Of a stretch of 64,000 bases of DNA, positions 53,150 through 62,869 are shown piece after piece. Under the pieces are notes generated by a model. The model saw only the letters and a program-made list of their open reading frames with translations, made no database searches and was not told the DNA's origin. The position numbers and the translations under genes were made by a program. This DNA is from JAOARY01 sp045345765 (GTDB taxonomy: Bacteria; Bacillota; Clostridia; Peptostreptococcales; Peptostreptococcaceae). The stretch covers positions 124,001 through 188,000 of the forward strand of contig CP148265.1 of the NCBI GenBank assembly GCA_045345765.1. Direction: 5' to 3'. The stretch's first letter is position 1. Every line of letters starts with the position of its first letter.

Positions 53150-53641
53150 CTAAACTTCACTAGTTTCTTCTGTTTCTTCAGTACTTTCTGATTCATCTGT
53201 TTCACCAGATTCTTCAGTTTCCTCAGTTTCATCTGTACCTTTTGCTAATATATCTTTTAATTCTTTTAATTCTTCTACTATATCTTCTATTTTAGCATTT
53301 AAATTGTTATTTGTAAGTTGAACTGACGCAATTAGGTCTTCCATACCAGTATTCATATTCTGCATTTGCTCCAAAGAACTAAATTGAGCCATTTGAGATA
53401 TGAATTGTTTATCATCCATAGGATTTAATGGATCTTGGTATTTTAGCTGAGTCATAAGAAGATTTAGAAATTGATCTTTTCCTAACATCTCATTATCAGA
53501 ATAAATAGTTTTCCCATCTGCATCTTTTGCTTCAGCTGACGAAAGATTTATCGTTTTTTTGTTACCAGTTTTGTCCATACCATAACTATATTCTACATTT
53601 GTATTTCTAGTATTTGAAAAATTTGCATTTATACTACTCAT
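53150..53641 (-). CDS. flgD: Flagellar hook assembly protein FlgD
   Basis: FlgD caps the growing hook. The 163-residue protein has the core LGKDQFLNLLMTQLKYQDPLNPMDDKQFISQMAQFSSLEQM (residues about 53-93, abridged: QFLNLL, YQDPLNP, QMAQFSSLEQ). It lacks the C-terminal Ig-like domain of proteobacterial FlgD and instead ends in a Glu/Ser/Thr-rich tail (about 135-163). Such short forms are normal in Firmicutes. ATG with SD AGGGAG. Confidence 0.93.
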   Translation of the reverse strand: MSSINANFSNTRNTNVEYSYGMDKTGNKKTINLSSAEAKDADGKTIYSDNEMLGKDQFLNLLMTQLKYQDPLNPMDDKQFISQMAQFSSLEQMQNMNTGMEDLIASVQLTNNNLNAKIEDIVEELKELKDILAKGTDETEETEESGETDESESTEETEETSEV

Positions 53642-53655
53642 AATCTCACTCCCTA

Positions 53656-55092
53656 TTAAGCAAATTCATTAAATTCATCATCATTTAAATAAGGGTTTTT
53701 GATGTCTTCAATAGATAATTCTTCTTCATCAAATAAAGTAAAATTATTCTTTGAATTACTCTTATTTAAAGACATTGCTCTTAATATATCTCTATGTCTT
53801 CTAAATTCACTATCATCATTAACAGAAACCTCTAAATTATCAACACTCAAACCTTGTTCTTCTAAAACAGATTTTAATTCTTCTATATTATTTTCTAAAG
53901 TCTCTTTAACTTTATCATCTTCTGCTAAAACCTTTATATTTAAAACCCCTTTTTCTAAGGCAATTCTCAAAGTTACCTTACCTAAAGTTTCTGGTTCTAA
54001 TTTCATTTCTAAAGTTGAAATATCTTTTTTAACATTTAATTTTATTTCCTCTGTAACTTGTTTTAATACCATATTTTCAAAAGTTGGATTAACTTTAGCT
54101 GTTCCAGTCTTTGAAATATTTGAACTAAATTTTATAGAAGATGCCATATTAGTATTAGAATCTTCCTTAGAATCACCTTGTTCAAAATCTAAATCATCAA
54201 ATTCAATTTGACCATTTTGCGCAGTTTCTTTCATCAAATTGCCTATATTATTTAAATTTGTATTAACATCTTTATTTGTAACTGCAATTTCTTCTACATT
54301 TTCTTTTACAACAAACTCTTTACCTTCTACATTTGTTTGTTCATTTTTTAATTGTTCTTTTAAATTTTTAATTATTGTTTTTAATTCTTCTAATTCACTT
54401 CCATCATCTAAATTTTTCAAATCTTCTATTTCCAGATTCAAATCTTCATTTGATGTATTTGAGTTATTTAAAGGGTCCATACTCATAAACATTTTAGGAT
54501 TTATTATATCTTCTATTTTATTAGTTAAATCAGCATCAATCCCTAAATTCTGCAAATCCACACCTATCTCTTTTAAAGAATCTACTAAAACCATTAACTG
54601 TGTTTTATCTACATCTTCATCAAGATTTATAAGCTGATCCACAACTGAAGCTAATTCTTGCAAATCTTCTTCTTCTAAATTTAATTCTTCTAATGATAAA
54701 TCCTCTATTTTAACAATATTTTCATTATCTATTTTTAAAATTTCTTTACCTTCAATATTAATTGCCTTATCTGAAATTTCTTCTTCATTAATATTTGAAT
54801 TCTTTTTTACATCTTTTCTATCAATATTTTTTTTACTATCATCAACTTTATTATTTTCTTTTTCATATGATGTTTTATCTTTTTTGCTATCTAATTTATC
54901 AACATCTTTATCATGATTTTTGCTTTCATATTTATCTTCATCAACTCGTTTTCTTGAAGATTTTAATTTATCTTCAAAACTATTTTTAAATACATCTGTA
55001 TTTTCTTTATTATCAACTCTAGGCTTCGAATTTGAAGTTCTAGAAGAAAATAATTCTGAAATAGAACCTAGTAGCGAAAATCCTGTATTCAT
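53656..55092 (-). CDS. fliK: Flagellar hook-length control protein FliK
   Basis: FliK measures the hook and triggers the FlhB switch. The 478-residue protein is highly charged and disordered for its first two thirds (Lys/Asp/Glu/Asn) and has a C-terminal flg_hook domain (about 345-430) with LEMKLEPETLGKVTLRIAL and NIKVLAEDDKVKETLE. ATG with SD AAAAGGAGG. It stands between the MotE-like gene and flgD, as in Bacillus. Confidence 0.92.
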   Translation of the reverse strand: MNTGFSLLGSISELFSSRTSNSKPRVDNKENTDVFKNSFEDKLKSSRKRVDEDKYESKNHDKDVDKLDSKKDKTSYEKENNKVDDSKKNIDRKDVKKNSNINEEEISDKAINIEGKEILKIDNENIVKIEDLSLEELNLEEEDLQELASVVDQLINLDEDVDKTQLMVLVDSLKEIGVDLQNLGIDADLTNKIEDIINPKMFMSMDPLNNSNTSNEDLNLEIEDLKNLDDGSELEELKTIIKNLKEQLKNEQTNVEGKEFVVKENVEEIAVTNKDVNTNLNNIGNLMKETAQNGQIEFDDLDFEQGDSKEDSNTNMASSIKFSSNISKTGTAKVNPTFENMVLKQVTEEIKLNVKKDISTLEMKLEPETLGKVTLRIALEKGVLNIKVLAEDDKVKETLENNIEELKSVLEEQGLSVDNLEVSVNDDSEFRRHRDILRAMSLNKSNSKNNFTLFDEEELSIEDIKNPYLNDDEFNEFA

Positions 55093-55105
55093 TGTAAACC
55101 TCCTT

Positions 55106-56449
55106 TTACAGCTCAGTGTCTATTGGTAATCCTAATTTTTTAGAAAGTTCTGTTTTCATTTCTAATTGCATTGTATTTAGAATTTCTGATACAAATTTAG
55201 GTTTTAATCTTCTTAAAACATCTAACATTTGCTCTTCTTGACTTTTCTTGTATACAGATTCATTATTTTCTAATATTGCTGAATCTATAACCTCTTCTAG
55301 TACTTTACCAATTTCTTGTGCAGACATTTTTTGATATATAGAAACTAAATCTAAAAGATTCTTATTATAATCTTCAAAATAATTTATAGCTTCTATTATA
55401 TTTATCCTATTTCTATTCATAGATCTATTTGTTCTTATATTTTCATAATCAGCCATTAAATTTAGAATATCATTTTTGTATTCATTATCTTTAAATCCAG
55501 CTAATATTTCACCAGCTTTATAATAAGGCATATCTTCAAATATAAAAACTAATTCTTCTACCTTAAAATTTTCTTGATTTTCTAACATAGATGTTGCTTT
55601 TTGTGCTTCCATATTAGAATATAAATAGCTTTTTTGATTCAAAGCAAATAATTGATTCTTATAATCATTTATTGCCTTTTCAATTTGAAGTCTTTTTTCT
55701 TTACCAAAACCATCCATTAATATTAAATAAAAATTATTCAAATTTGAAACTTCGTTTAAACTACTATCATCTTGACTTAAATAATATAAAATTTGTGCCA
55801 CTCTATCCATCTTTATACCATTCAAAGTCTTTCTGAATTTATCCAAATACTCTATGTCATCATCCTCAAGTGTATCTAGATAAAATGAAATTTCTTCTTC
55901 ACCTTCCCCCCCTATTTTATCTAATCCTTTTAATTTAATTTCATCCCTCATTCTATTTATCGTCTGTGAAAGGCTTAATTTTGAATAATATTTAGCATCT
56001 TGTGATATATTTTCTTCATTTTCTTTTTCTATTGCATCAACTTCTCTTTGTAAGAAATCTCTTACAAGTTCGTATTCCCTTATTTCTTCTTCTAATTTTG
56101 AAGTTTTATTATAGTCAAAACTTCTCATTTTTCTAAGTATTTCAGAATAAACTTTTGAATCTTCATTTTTAAGTAATAATAGCTTGTCCAAAGCTCTTTC
56201 TTTACTCAATTCTAAGTAATAATTTGCAACTTTTTCTTTTTGCTGCTCAACTTCCCTATCTGTCGGTTTTGATTTTATTTGTTCTCCTATAAACGGTGTT
56301 TTTAGAAGAAATTTATTGATTGTGTTTTGTACGTTTTTATTAGCAAAATACATAATACCCACAAAAAGTAAAATAGCAAGGACTAATGATAAAATAATTG
56401 CAATTTTATTACTTTTTTTCTTATTCTCATCTTTCGTTGTTTCCGACAT
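55106..56449 (-). CDS. YlxF/MotE-like protein, unusually long
   Basis: The 447-residue protein has one N-terminal membrane helix (about 16-36), a long helical region, and repeated segments that resemble the MgtE N-terminal or FliG-like fold: LNGIKMDRVAQILYYLS, FEDMPYYKAGEILAGF and LRRLKPKFVSEILNTM. The position between fliJ and fliK and the last repeat match YlxF/MotE, a stator chaperone family of about 200 residues. This one is more than twice as long, with two or three repeats in place of one. ATG with SD AGGAGG. Confidence 0.7.
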   Translation of the reverse strand: MSETTKDENKKKSNKIAIILSLVLAILLFVGIMYFANKNVQNTINKFLLKTPFIGEQIKSKPTDREVEQQKEKVANYYLELSKERALDKLLLLKNEDSKVYSEILRKMRSFDYNKTSKLEEEIREYELVRDFLQREVDAIEKENEENISQDAKYYSKLSLSQTINRMRDEIKLKGLDKIGGEGEEEISFYLDTLEDDDIEYLDKFRKTLNGIKMDRVAQILYYLSQDDSSLNEVSNLNNFYLILMDGFGKEKRLQIEKAINDYKNQLFALNQKSYLYSNMEAQKATSMLENQENFKVEELVFIFEDMPYYKAGEILAGFKDNEYKNDILNLMADYENIRTNRSMNRNRINIIEAINYFEDYNKNLLDLVSIYQKMSAQEIGKVLEEVIDSAILENNESVYKKSQEEQMLDVLRRLKPKFVSEILNTMQLEMKTELSKKLGLPIDTEL

Positions 56450-56463
56450 AATATCCTCCTAAG

Positions 56464-56901
56464 CTATTTTTTAGCGGCTTTAAAACTAACAATTTCGTCT
56501 ATAGTTTTGGCCTCTTCAATTTTTTCTTGTTCTTTAAATTCATCAAACTCTTTTTCTTTTAAGTTCTCAAATGATTTTCTATCTTTCATTAAAGAAAGAT
56601 ATTCTTCTTTTATCTTTTCTAATTCATTATTTTTAATTTCAATTAATTTTAAATAATGATTTTTTTTATCATCCATAATTTTAAAATAATTATTCATTCT
56701 CTTTGCACTGTTTATATCCATACCTGTTTCAAGTTCTCTTTGGTATTTTATTTTAAGTTCATCTTTTTCTTTATCTAATAGTTCGACACTTTCTTTAATT
56801 GCTTCAATTTCTTGTATTTTTTTTGCAAATTCATTCTTTTTTGCGTCTTCCATTCTTTCCTTTGCTTCTAATATTTTTTGGAATTTAAACTTAAATTTCA
56901 A
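56464..56901 (-). CDS. fliJ: Flagellar export protein FliJ
   Basis: FliJ is the coiled-coil stalk that links the FliI ATPase ring to FlhA. The 145-residue chain is helical throughout, opening KFKFKFQKILEAKERMEDA and rich in Lys and Glu. The start is TTG 56901, 6 bases after AGGTG; a GTG three codons earlier is less well placed. It follows fliI by 9 bp. Confidence 0.92.
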   Translation of the reverse strand: MKFKFKFQKILEAKERMEDAKKNEFAKKIQEIEAIKESVELLDKEKDELKIKYQRELETGMDINSAKRMNNYFKIMDDKKNHYLKLIEIKNNELEKIKEEYLSLMKDRKSFENLKEKEFDEFKEQEKIEEAKTIDEIVSFKAAKK

Positions 56902-56910
56902 TGCAATCAC

Positions 56911-58227
56911 CTAATCTTTAAATATATCATTTAGTATTTGTACAACATCTTCATATTCAAATTTCTCATATATTCCTTGTGTTAAAAATTCATTTATTAA
57001 TTCTATTTTTTCTATAGAATAATCTATTTTTTTATTTGATCCTTTTACATATACACCTATATTTATAAGATCCTCTGCTTCTCGATAAGTTGCTACAACA
57101 TCTTTTAATTTATTAGCTAAATCTGTATGATTCGAGTCCACTATAGAGTTCATAACTCTTGAGATACTTGCTAGTATGTCAATAGCTGGATAGTGATTCT
57201 TATTTGCTATATTACGAGACAATACTATATGTCCATCTAATATACCTCTAACAGCATCTGCAATTGGTTCATTCATATCATCCCCATCAACAAGCACTGT
57301 ATATAGACCTGTAATCGAACCTTTATCAGAATTTCCTGCTCTTTCTAATAATCTTGGTAACACCGCAAATACTGAAGGTGTATAACCTTTTGTAACTGGT
57401 GGTTCTCCTACAGCTAGACCTACTTCTCTTTGAGCCATAGAAAATCTAGTTAGTGAATCCATCATAAGCATTACATTCTTACCAGAATCTCTAAAATATT
57501 CTGCTATAGATGTTGCCAGTAATGCACCTTTCATTCTAACAAGAGGAGGCTGGTCTGATGTTGCAACAACAACAACTGATCTTTTTAACCCTTCTTCTTT
57601 AAGGTCATTTTCTATAAATTCCTTAACCTCTCTACCTCTTTCTCCAACAAGTGCTATTACATTTATATCAGCTTTCGTATTTCTAGCTATCATACCTAAT
57701 AAAGTTGATTTTCCAACTCCAGAACCAGCAAATATACCTACCCTTTGACCTCTTCCACATGTGAGTATTCCATCAATTGCTTTAACCCCTAAAGGTAGCA
57801 CTTGATCTATTCTATCTCTATCCAGTGGATTTGGCGGAGTATTATTAACAGGATATGCTTTTTTTAGTTCAATATCATCTAAATTATCTATAGGATTACC
57901 AAGTCCATCTAATACTCTGCCTAATAATTCTTCTCCCACTTTTACTTCTAGCGAATTTCCTGTTGCTACAACTTTACTTCCAGGTCCTACACCTTCCATA
58001 TCTCCAAGTGGCATCAAAAGAACTTTTTCCCCTTTAAATCCAACTACTTCTGATAGTATTGGGGAATTTGACTTTAGCGGATATATAAGGCAAGTTTCTC
58101 CTAATTTCACTCCTGGTCCCTTTGATTCTATAGTAAGACCAATCACTTGAGAAACCCTTCCTATGTATTTTATTAAATTTATATCTTCTAATTTTCTTAT
58201 ATATTTTTCTATGTTTATATTATCCAT
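56911..58227 (-). CDS. fliI: Flagellum-specific ATPase FliI
   Basis: FliI is the hexameric export ATPase related to the F1 beta subunit. The Walker A motif GSGVGKST is at 168-175, with VVVATSDQPPLVR, MMDSLTRFSMAQREVGLA and GSITGLYTVLVDGDDMNEP downstream. I start it at ATG 58227 (438 aa) with GAG 7 bases upstream, partly inside the fliH stop; a GTG at 58239 is the alternative. Confidence 0.96.
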   Translation of the reverse strand: MDNINIEKYIRKLEDINLIKYIGRVSQVIGLTIESKGPGVKLGETCLIYPLKSNSPILSEVVGFKGEKVLLMPLGDMEGVGPGSKVVATGNSLEVKVGEELLGRVLDGLGNPIDNLDDIELKKAYPVNNTPPNPLDRDRIDQVLPLGVKAIDGILTCGRGQRVGIFAGSGVGKSTLLGMIARNTKADINVIALVGERGREVKEFIENDLKEEGLKRSVVVVATSDQPPLVRMKGALLATSIAEYFRDSGKNVMLMMDSLTRFSMAQREVGLAVGEPPVTKGYTPSVFAVLPRLLERAGNSDKGSITGLYTVLVDGDDMNEPIADAVRGILDGHIVLSRNIANKNHYPAIDILASISRVMNSIVDSNHTDLANKLKDVVATYREAEDLINIGVYVKGSNKKIDYSIEKIELINEFLTQGIYEKFEYEDVVQILNDIFKD

Positions 58228-58231
58228 ATAA

Positions 58232-59104
58232 TCACTCACTTTGAAGTAGTTTATAAAATTCTTCTTTTAATATCCCTAATTGTACTGTTAAACTAGGATT
58301 TATCGTTCCTGAACTTGTATCTATAAGAAGCTCATTTTTCTTTAAAGATTTATCTACTTTAAGTTCTAATTCATCTATATGATCAGACAGAGCTAATATT
58401 CTATTCTTATTCATTTCCAAAATTTCATAATCTTCTTCATTTACTCTTATTATAAGTTTTTCAGTAAAGGCAAATTTATCCAAACCTTCCTTTAATAAAT
58501 TCATAACTAAATTATCATCTTCTTCTAATTTAATTCCTATTATTTTTTCTACACTGTTAATAAGTAAATCAACCAAACTCTTCTCTAATGAAGATATTTG
58601 TTCTTTTTTCCAAGTAATAACTTCGTTTTTAGTCTCTAATGCTTCATCAATTATATAATTATATTCTTTAATCGTATCATTATAAGCTTGACTGTAAGCT
58701 TCTTTATATGCTTTTTCTTTTTCTGTTATTTTCAACTCTTCAATTTCTTCATATGCACTCTCTATTATTTTTTTTGCTTCTTCTTCTTTATTTTGAAGTT
58801 CAAATTTAATAATTTCCTGTGTTTTTTGAAGTTCTTTTTCTAAGTCTTCTTTTTTTCTAATCAAGTTATAGTATTCTTCTAAATTTCTTTTTTCATCTTC
58901 TTTTTCTATATTTTTAACTATTTCTTTAGAATCTGATTCAGAAGATTTTTCTTCTGAATCAGATTTTATTATATTTTCATCTTTTTTTGATATCTTTTCT
59001 ACCTTTAACTCTTCTTTAAAGAAATCAAAATTTATATCTACTTGATATTTTTCTTCATCAAGATTTACCCTACTTGATTTTATCACTCTAGACAATAAGT
59101 TCAT
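58232..59104 (-). CDS. fliH: Flagellar export regulator FliH
   Basis: FliH is the stator-like dimer that binds FliI and the C-ring. The 290-residue chain has an acidic, disordered N-terminal third, a coiled coil (about 75-150), and a C-terminal V-ATPase subunit E-like domain (about 180-290, with LIIRVNEEDYEIL and GTINPSLTVQLGILKEEF). The ATG at 59104 has GAGG 8 bases upstream and overlaps the fliG end. Confidence 0.9.
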   Translation of the reverse strand: MNLLSRVIKSSRVNLDEEKYQVDINFDFFKEELKVEKISKKDENIIKSDSEEKSSESDSKEIVKNIEKEDEKRNLEEYYNLIRKKEDLEKELQKTQEIIKFELQNKEEEAKKIIESAYEEIEELKITEKEKAYKEAYSQAYNDTIKEYNYIIDEALETKNEVITWKKEQISSLEKSLVDLLINSVEKIIGIKLEEDDNLVMNLLKEGLDKFAFTEKLIIRVNEEDYEILEMNKNRILALSDHIDELELKVDKSLKKNELLIDTSSGTINPSLTVQLGILKEEFYKLLQSE

Positions 59105-60095
59105 CTCCTCCACCTCTAGAGATTATAATTTCTCCTGCTTCTTCTAGTTTTCTTATAACATTAACTACTTTTTGCTGTGCTTCTTCAACATCTCTTAGTC
59201 TAACTGGACCCATAAATTCCATATCTTCTGAAATCATCTCAGCCATACGTTTTGACATGTTAGAAAGTATAACTTCTTTAACTTCATCAGTCGCACCTTT
59301 AAGCGCAATTGCAAGATCATTATTTTCAATATCACGTATAAATCTTTGTATTGCAGTACTGTCAAGTGAAATAATATCTTCGAATACAAACATTCTCTTT
59401 TTAATTTCTTCTGCCAATTCAGGATCTGACATTTCAAGATTTTCCATGATATGTTTTTCAGTTCCTCTATCTACTGCATTTAATATTTCAACAACAGATT
59501 GAACCCCACCAGCTTTTGTGTAATCTTGTGTAACAAGATTTGATAGTTTCTTTTCCAAAACTAATTCCACCTCTTTTATAACCTCTGGATAAGTTCTATC
59601 CATTGTAGCAATCCTCTTTGCAACTTCTGATTGCTTTTCCGGATTTAGAGACGAAACTACTTGTGCTGATTTTTGAGGATCTAAATATGAAAGTATTAAA
59701 GCTATTGTTTGAGGATGTTCATTTTGTATAAAGTTTACCAATTGTGCTGGATCTGCTTTCCTAGCAAAATCAAATGGTCTTACTTGTAATGATGCTGTAA
59801 GTCTATTTATAACATCAACAGCCTTATCATTACCTAATGCTTTTTCTAATATTTCTCTAGCGTAACCTATACCACCTTCAGAGATATATTCTTGAGCTAA
59901 ACAAACTTCATAAAACTCTTCCAAAACTTGTTCCTTAACATCTGGATTAACCCTTTTCATATTTGCTATTTCTAATGTAATTTCTTCTATTTCATCTTCT
60001 GCCAAATGTTTAAATATCATAGCAGAATATTCTGGACCTAAAGTTATAAGCAATATAGCTGCTTTTTGTTTTCCTGTTAAACTATTCTTCGACAT
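59088..60095 (-). CDS. fliG: Flagellar motor switch protein FliG
   Basis: FliG is the rotor protein that meets MotA. The 335-residue protein has an N-terminal domain (LTGKQKAAILLITLGPE), an armadillo middle domain with the EHPQTIALILSYL motif, and a C-terminal domain with charged residues facing the stator (RFIRDIENNDLAIALK). Full length. ATG with SD AGGGTGA. Confidence 0.97.
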   Translation of the reverse strand: MSKNSLTGKQKAAILLITLGPEYSAMIFKHLAEDEIEEITLEIANMKRVNPDVKEQVLEEFYEVCLAQEYISEGGIGYAREILEKALGNDKAVDVINRLTASLQVRPFDFARKADPAQLVNFIQNEHPQTIALILSYLDPQKSAQVVSSLNPEKQSEVAKRIATMDRTYPEVIKEVELVLEKKLSNLVTQDYTKAGGVQSVVEILNAVDRGTEKHIMENLEMSDPELAEEIKKRMFVFEDIISLDSTAIQRFIRDIENNDLAIALKGATDEVKEVILSNMSKRMAEMISEDMEFMGPVRLRDVEEAQQKVVNVIRKLEEAGEIIISRGGGDELIV

Positions 60096-60104
60096 ACAAT
60101 CACC

Positions 60105-61643
60105 CTACTCTTCATCTAACCAACTTTTTAATAGTTGCGATGTTATCTCTGGATTCTTTTCTATTAGATTTTCAATACTCTTTTTATATCCAGATTCTTT
60201 CATTTCTAATTCTAAATCTTCTAGTTCTTCTTCTTCTATTTCTAATTCTTCTTCTTCCTCTTTCTTTCTGTTTAAGAACATATAAATTCCAAACAGAACT
60301 AATGGAAGAACAAATAATGAACCTATTACAATCCAAATCCAAAGTGGTAACCCTTCTTTGATTGTAGTCGTTTGAACATCATCTAAGGCTACACTATTGA
60401 ATGTTTGAGCGTAAACTTCAACACTTGTATTAAATCCTGAAGCTGTTGCTACAATCTTCTTTATTTGACTCTTTTGGTCATCAGTAAGTTCTTGACCTTC
60501 CAAAGAATCTCTATTAACTATCACTGCTACACTAATATCTTCAATTTGACCTTTTGCTTTTTCTAATTTATTAAAAGTTTCATTAAGTTCATAATTAATT
60601 CTCTTACTTTGAGAAGCTGAAACTGAACTACTTGAATCTTCTTCTAAATATTGTTGTATTTCTTCTGTATTTGTATCAGTTCCTGGTATTCCACCATTCG
60701 CATTTGTACTGTTTTTAGTTGCTGTTTCGTCTGAAGATCTTATAAGACCGTTTTCTTCACCTTCTATTGGTGTATCAAAAGTTTTACTTTCTGTATAATT
60801 TGTATCAAAATTTAATTTTACAGTGGCCATAACTGATATATTTTCATATCCATATACAGGGCCTAAGAATTTAACAAGACTTTCTTGCAACTTATCTTTA
60901 ACTTCATTTTGAAGTTCTAATTGATTAGATGACATAAATGCATCTGATTCATCTTCTAATGAAGTTAATAATATTCCATTTTCATTGAAAACTTTTACAT
61001 TTGATTCTTCTAATCTTTCTGTAGCATTTGCTATATAAGATGCTATTCCTTTTACCATTTCATTTTTTACTTTCTTATCTTCTGATAAAAGTTCTTCATC
61101 AAAGCTAACCCAAACCGAAGCCTTAGAAACCTTAACATCATCAGATAATATAAACGGATCATCTTTTGGTATTGTAAGTCTTACTCTAGCTTCTTTTATA
61201 CCAGCCATCGCTTCTATATCCATAGTAAGAACATTTTCTAAAGCCATTTTATACATATTTTCTTTTTCTTCTTTACTCATAAACATACTACTACTATTTC
61301 TATAATCTTCATAATCAAACTTTGATGTAGGAAGACCTTTCATAGAAAGGTTTATTCTAGTTTTACTTGCATCTTCTTTTTTTACTAATATAGTAGTGCC
61401 TTCATTTTCTAATTTGTAACCAATGCCAAGTTCATCCAAAGAACCTATAGCCTTTCCAGACTCTTCAAGGTTTAAGTCCTTGTATAAAACCACATATTCT
61501 GGTCTTGTCATATATATAATAGAACCTGTTGTTATAGCTAATAAAAGTATAACACCTACAGCAAGCCCAATCCTCTGCTTTTTGCTGTATTTTGACATAA
61601 AATCATTTAAACTTTTCTTAATATTTTCCAATAATTCCGACAT
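60105..61643 (-). CDS. fliF: Flagellar MS-ring protein FliF
   Basis: FliF forms the membrane ring that starts basal-body assembly. The 512-residue chain has a membrane helix at about 25-46, ring-building domains with the EQARVRL-like IKEARVRLTIPKDDPF, a disordered insert (about 290-340), a second membrane helix at about 432-454, and a Glu-rich cytoplasmic tail that binds FliG. ATG with SD GAGGTG, 40 bp after fliE. Confidence 0.96.
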   Translation of the reverse strand: MSELLENIKKSLNDFMSKYSKKQRIGLAVGVILLLAITTGSIIYMTRPEYVVLYKDLNLEESGKAIGSLDELGIGYKLENEGTTILVKKEDASKTRINLSMKGLPTSKFDYEDYRNSSSMFMSKEEKENMYKMALENVLTMDIEAMAGIKEARVRLTIPKDDPFILSDDVKVSKASVWVSFDEELLSEDKKVKNEMVKGIASYIANATERLEESNVKVFNENGILLTSLEDESDAFMSSNQLELQNEVKDKLQESLVKFLGPVYGYENISVMATVKLNFDTNYTESKTFDTPIEGEENGLIRSSDETATKNSTNANGGIPGTDTNTEEIQQYLEEDSSSSVSASQSKRINYELNETFNKLEKAKGQIEDISVAVIVNRDSLEGQELTDDQKSQIKKIVATASGFNTSVEVYAQTFNSVALDDVQTTTIKEGLPLWIWIVIGSLFVLPLVLFGIYMFLNRKKEEEEELEIEEEELEDLELEMKESGYKKSIENLIEKNPEITSQLLKSWLDEE

Positions 61644-61683
61644 CCATACACCTCATTTCAAGCTGTGTACACTACTATGTATA

Positions 61684-61992
61684 TTAAACTTGAATTCTCA
61701 TTATTTCATTGTAAGCATCCATAACCTTATTTCTAACTTGCATTAAAGCTTGAATACCTATTTCAGCTTCCTGTGTTGCTACCGTAAGTTCATGTAAGTT
61801 ATCTAATTCACCTAAAGCGAATTTTCTTTCTAATTCTTCTTGTTTGAATTCTAAATTACTTACAGAATGTATAGCATCCTTTAAAAAACCGAAAAAATCA
61901 ACTTTTTCATTATTAATATTTTGTACACTATTTTTATTATTTAATACATTAATATTACTGTTAATATTATTATCAATTCTTTGAATATTCAA
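61684..61992 (-). CDS. fliE: Flagellar hook-basal body protein FliE
   Basis: FliE links the MS-ring to the rod. The 102-residue chain ends ELTVATQEAEIGIQALMQVRNKVMDAYNEIMRIQV (abridged: VATQEAEI, MQVRNKV, YNEIMRI), the family signature. I start it at TTG 61992, 7 bases after GGAGG; the longer frame from GTG 62007 contains the SD. Confidence 0.94.
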   Translation of the reverse strand: MNIQRIDNNINSNINVLNNKNSVQNINNEKVDFFGFLKDAIHSVSNLEFKQEELERKFALGELDNLHELTVATQEAEIGIQALMQVRNKVMDAYNEIMRIQV

Positions 61993-62015
61993 TATTAACC
62001 CTCCCACATATTACT

Positions 62016-62453
62016 TTATTTTATTTCTAAAGCTTTGTTAAGCATGGCTTTAGAAGCATTTATCATTGTTACATTTGCTTCATATGAACGTGTCGCTGAT
62101 ATCATATTAACCATCTCAGTAACTACATTAACATTAGGCATTAAGACATATCCTTTTTCATTTGCATCTGGATGACCTGGGTCATATACTTCTTTAAAAG
62201 GATTTGTCATATCTTCTTTTACCGCCGATATTTCTACACCGTTATTTGAACTCGATTTTGACTTTCCACTAAGAACATCTGAAAAGCTTGGTCCGTTTAC
62301 CTCTTTAAAAACTACAGACTGTCTTCTATATGGCATACCATTTGCAGTTCTAGTTGTATTTGCATTAGCAATGTTTTTTGATATTATATCCATTCTAAAT
62401 CTTTGAGCTGTAAGACCTGATGCACCTGTATTTATTGAACTAAATATACTCAC
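62016..62453 (-). CDS. flgC: Flagellar rod protein FlgC
   Basis: FlgC is a proximal rod protein. The 145 residues open SIFSSINTGASGLTAQRFRMD with NIANANTTR and end in VVTEMVNMISATRSYEAN, both rod-family coiled-coil segments. The start is GTG, 9 bases after GGAGG, 2 bp past flgB. Confidence 0.95.
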   Translation of the reverse strand: MSIFSSINTGASGLTAQRFRMDIISKNIANANTTRTANGMPYRRQSVVFKEVNGPSFSDVLSGKSKSSSNNGVEISAVKEDMTNPFKEVYDPGHPDANEKGYVLMPNVNVVTEMVNMISATRSYEANVTMINASKAMLNKALEIK

Positions 62454-62455
62454 TA

Positions 62456-62863
62456 CTATTTGCCTCCTCTTATAACATTTTTTAATCTATTCATATACAA
62501 AAGAGTTTGTTGCGCTGTTGTATTATAGTTTATTACATTTTTTGATAAGTGCGCCATTTCAACATCAACATCAACATTATTTTCATCTAATCTACTTCTT
62601 GTATTTTCTAAAATTTTTACATTCCCTTTTATATCATTTATATCTAAACTACTTTTTCCTATATCCATATGCTTTTCATTTGTTTTATAACCATCAAAAG
62701 ATCTTGTATTTAATTTTTCTCTTAATTTTTCTTCAAATACATAAACCTTTCTCTTGTAATTGGGTGTATCTGCATTAGCTATATTATTACTTATAACTTT
62801 TTGTCTTTCCCAGTATGCATCTAATGAACCTTTTAGCATATTAACTTTATTAGTATTAATCAT
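62456..62863 (-). CDS. flgB: Flagellar rod protein FlgB
   Basis: FlgB is a proximal rod protein and the first gene of the fla/che operon. The 135 residues include LKGSLDAYWERQKVISNNIANADTPNYK in short form as SLDAYWERQ and NNIANADTPNYK, and a C-terminal rod segment. The SD GGAGG lies 21 bases before the ATG, but a 13-base hairpin between them would bring the effective distance to 8. Confidence 0.95.
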   Translation of the reverse strand: MINTNKVNMLKGSLDAYWERQKVISNNIANADTPNYKRKVYVFEEKLREKLNTRSFDGYKTNEKHMDIGKSSLDINDIKGNVKILENTRSRLDENNVDVDVEMAHLSKNVINYNTTAQQTLLYMNRLKNVIRGGK

Positions 62864-62869
62864 AAATTT

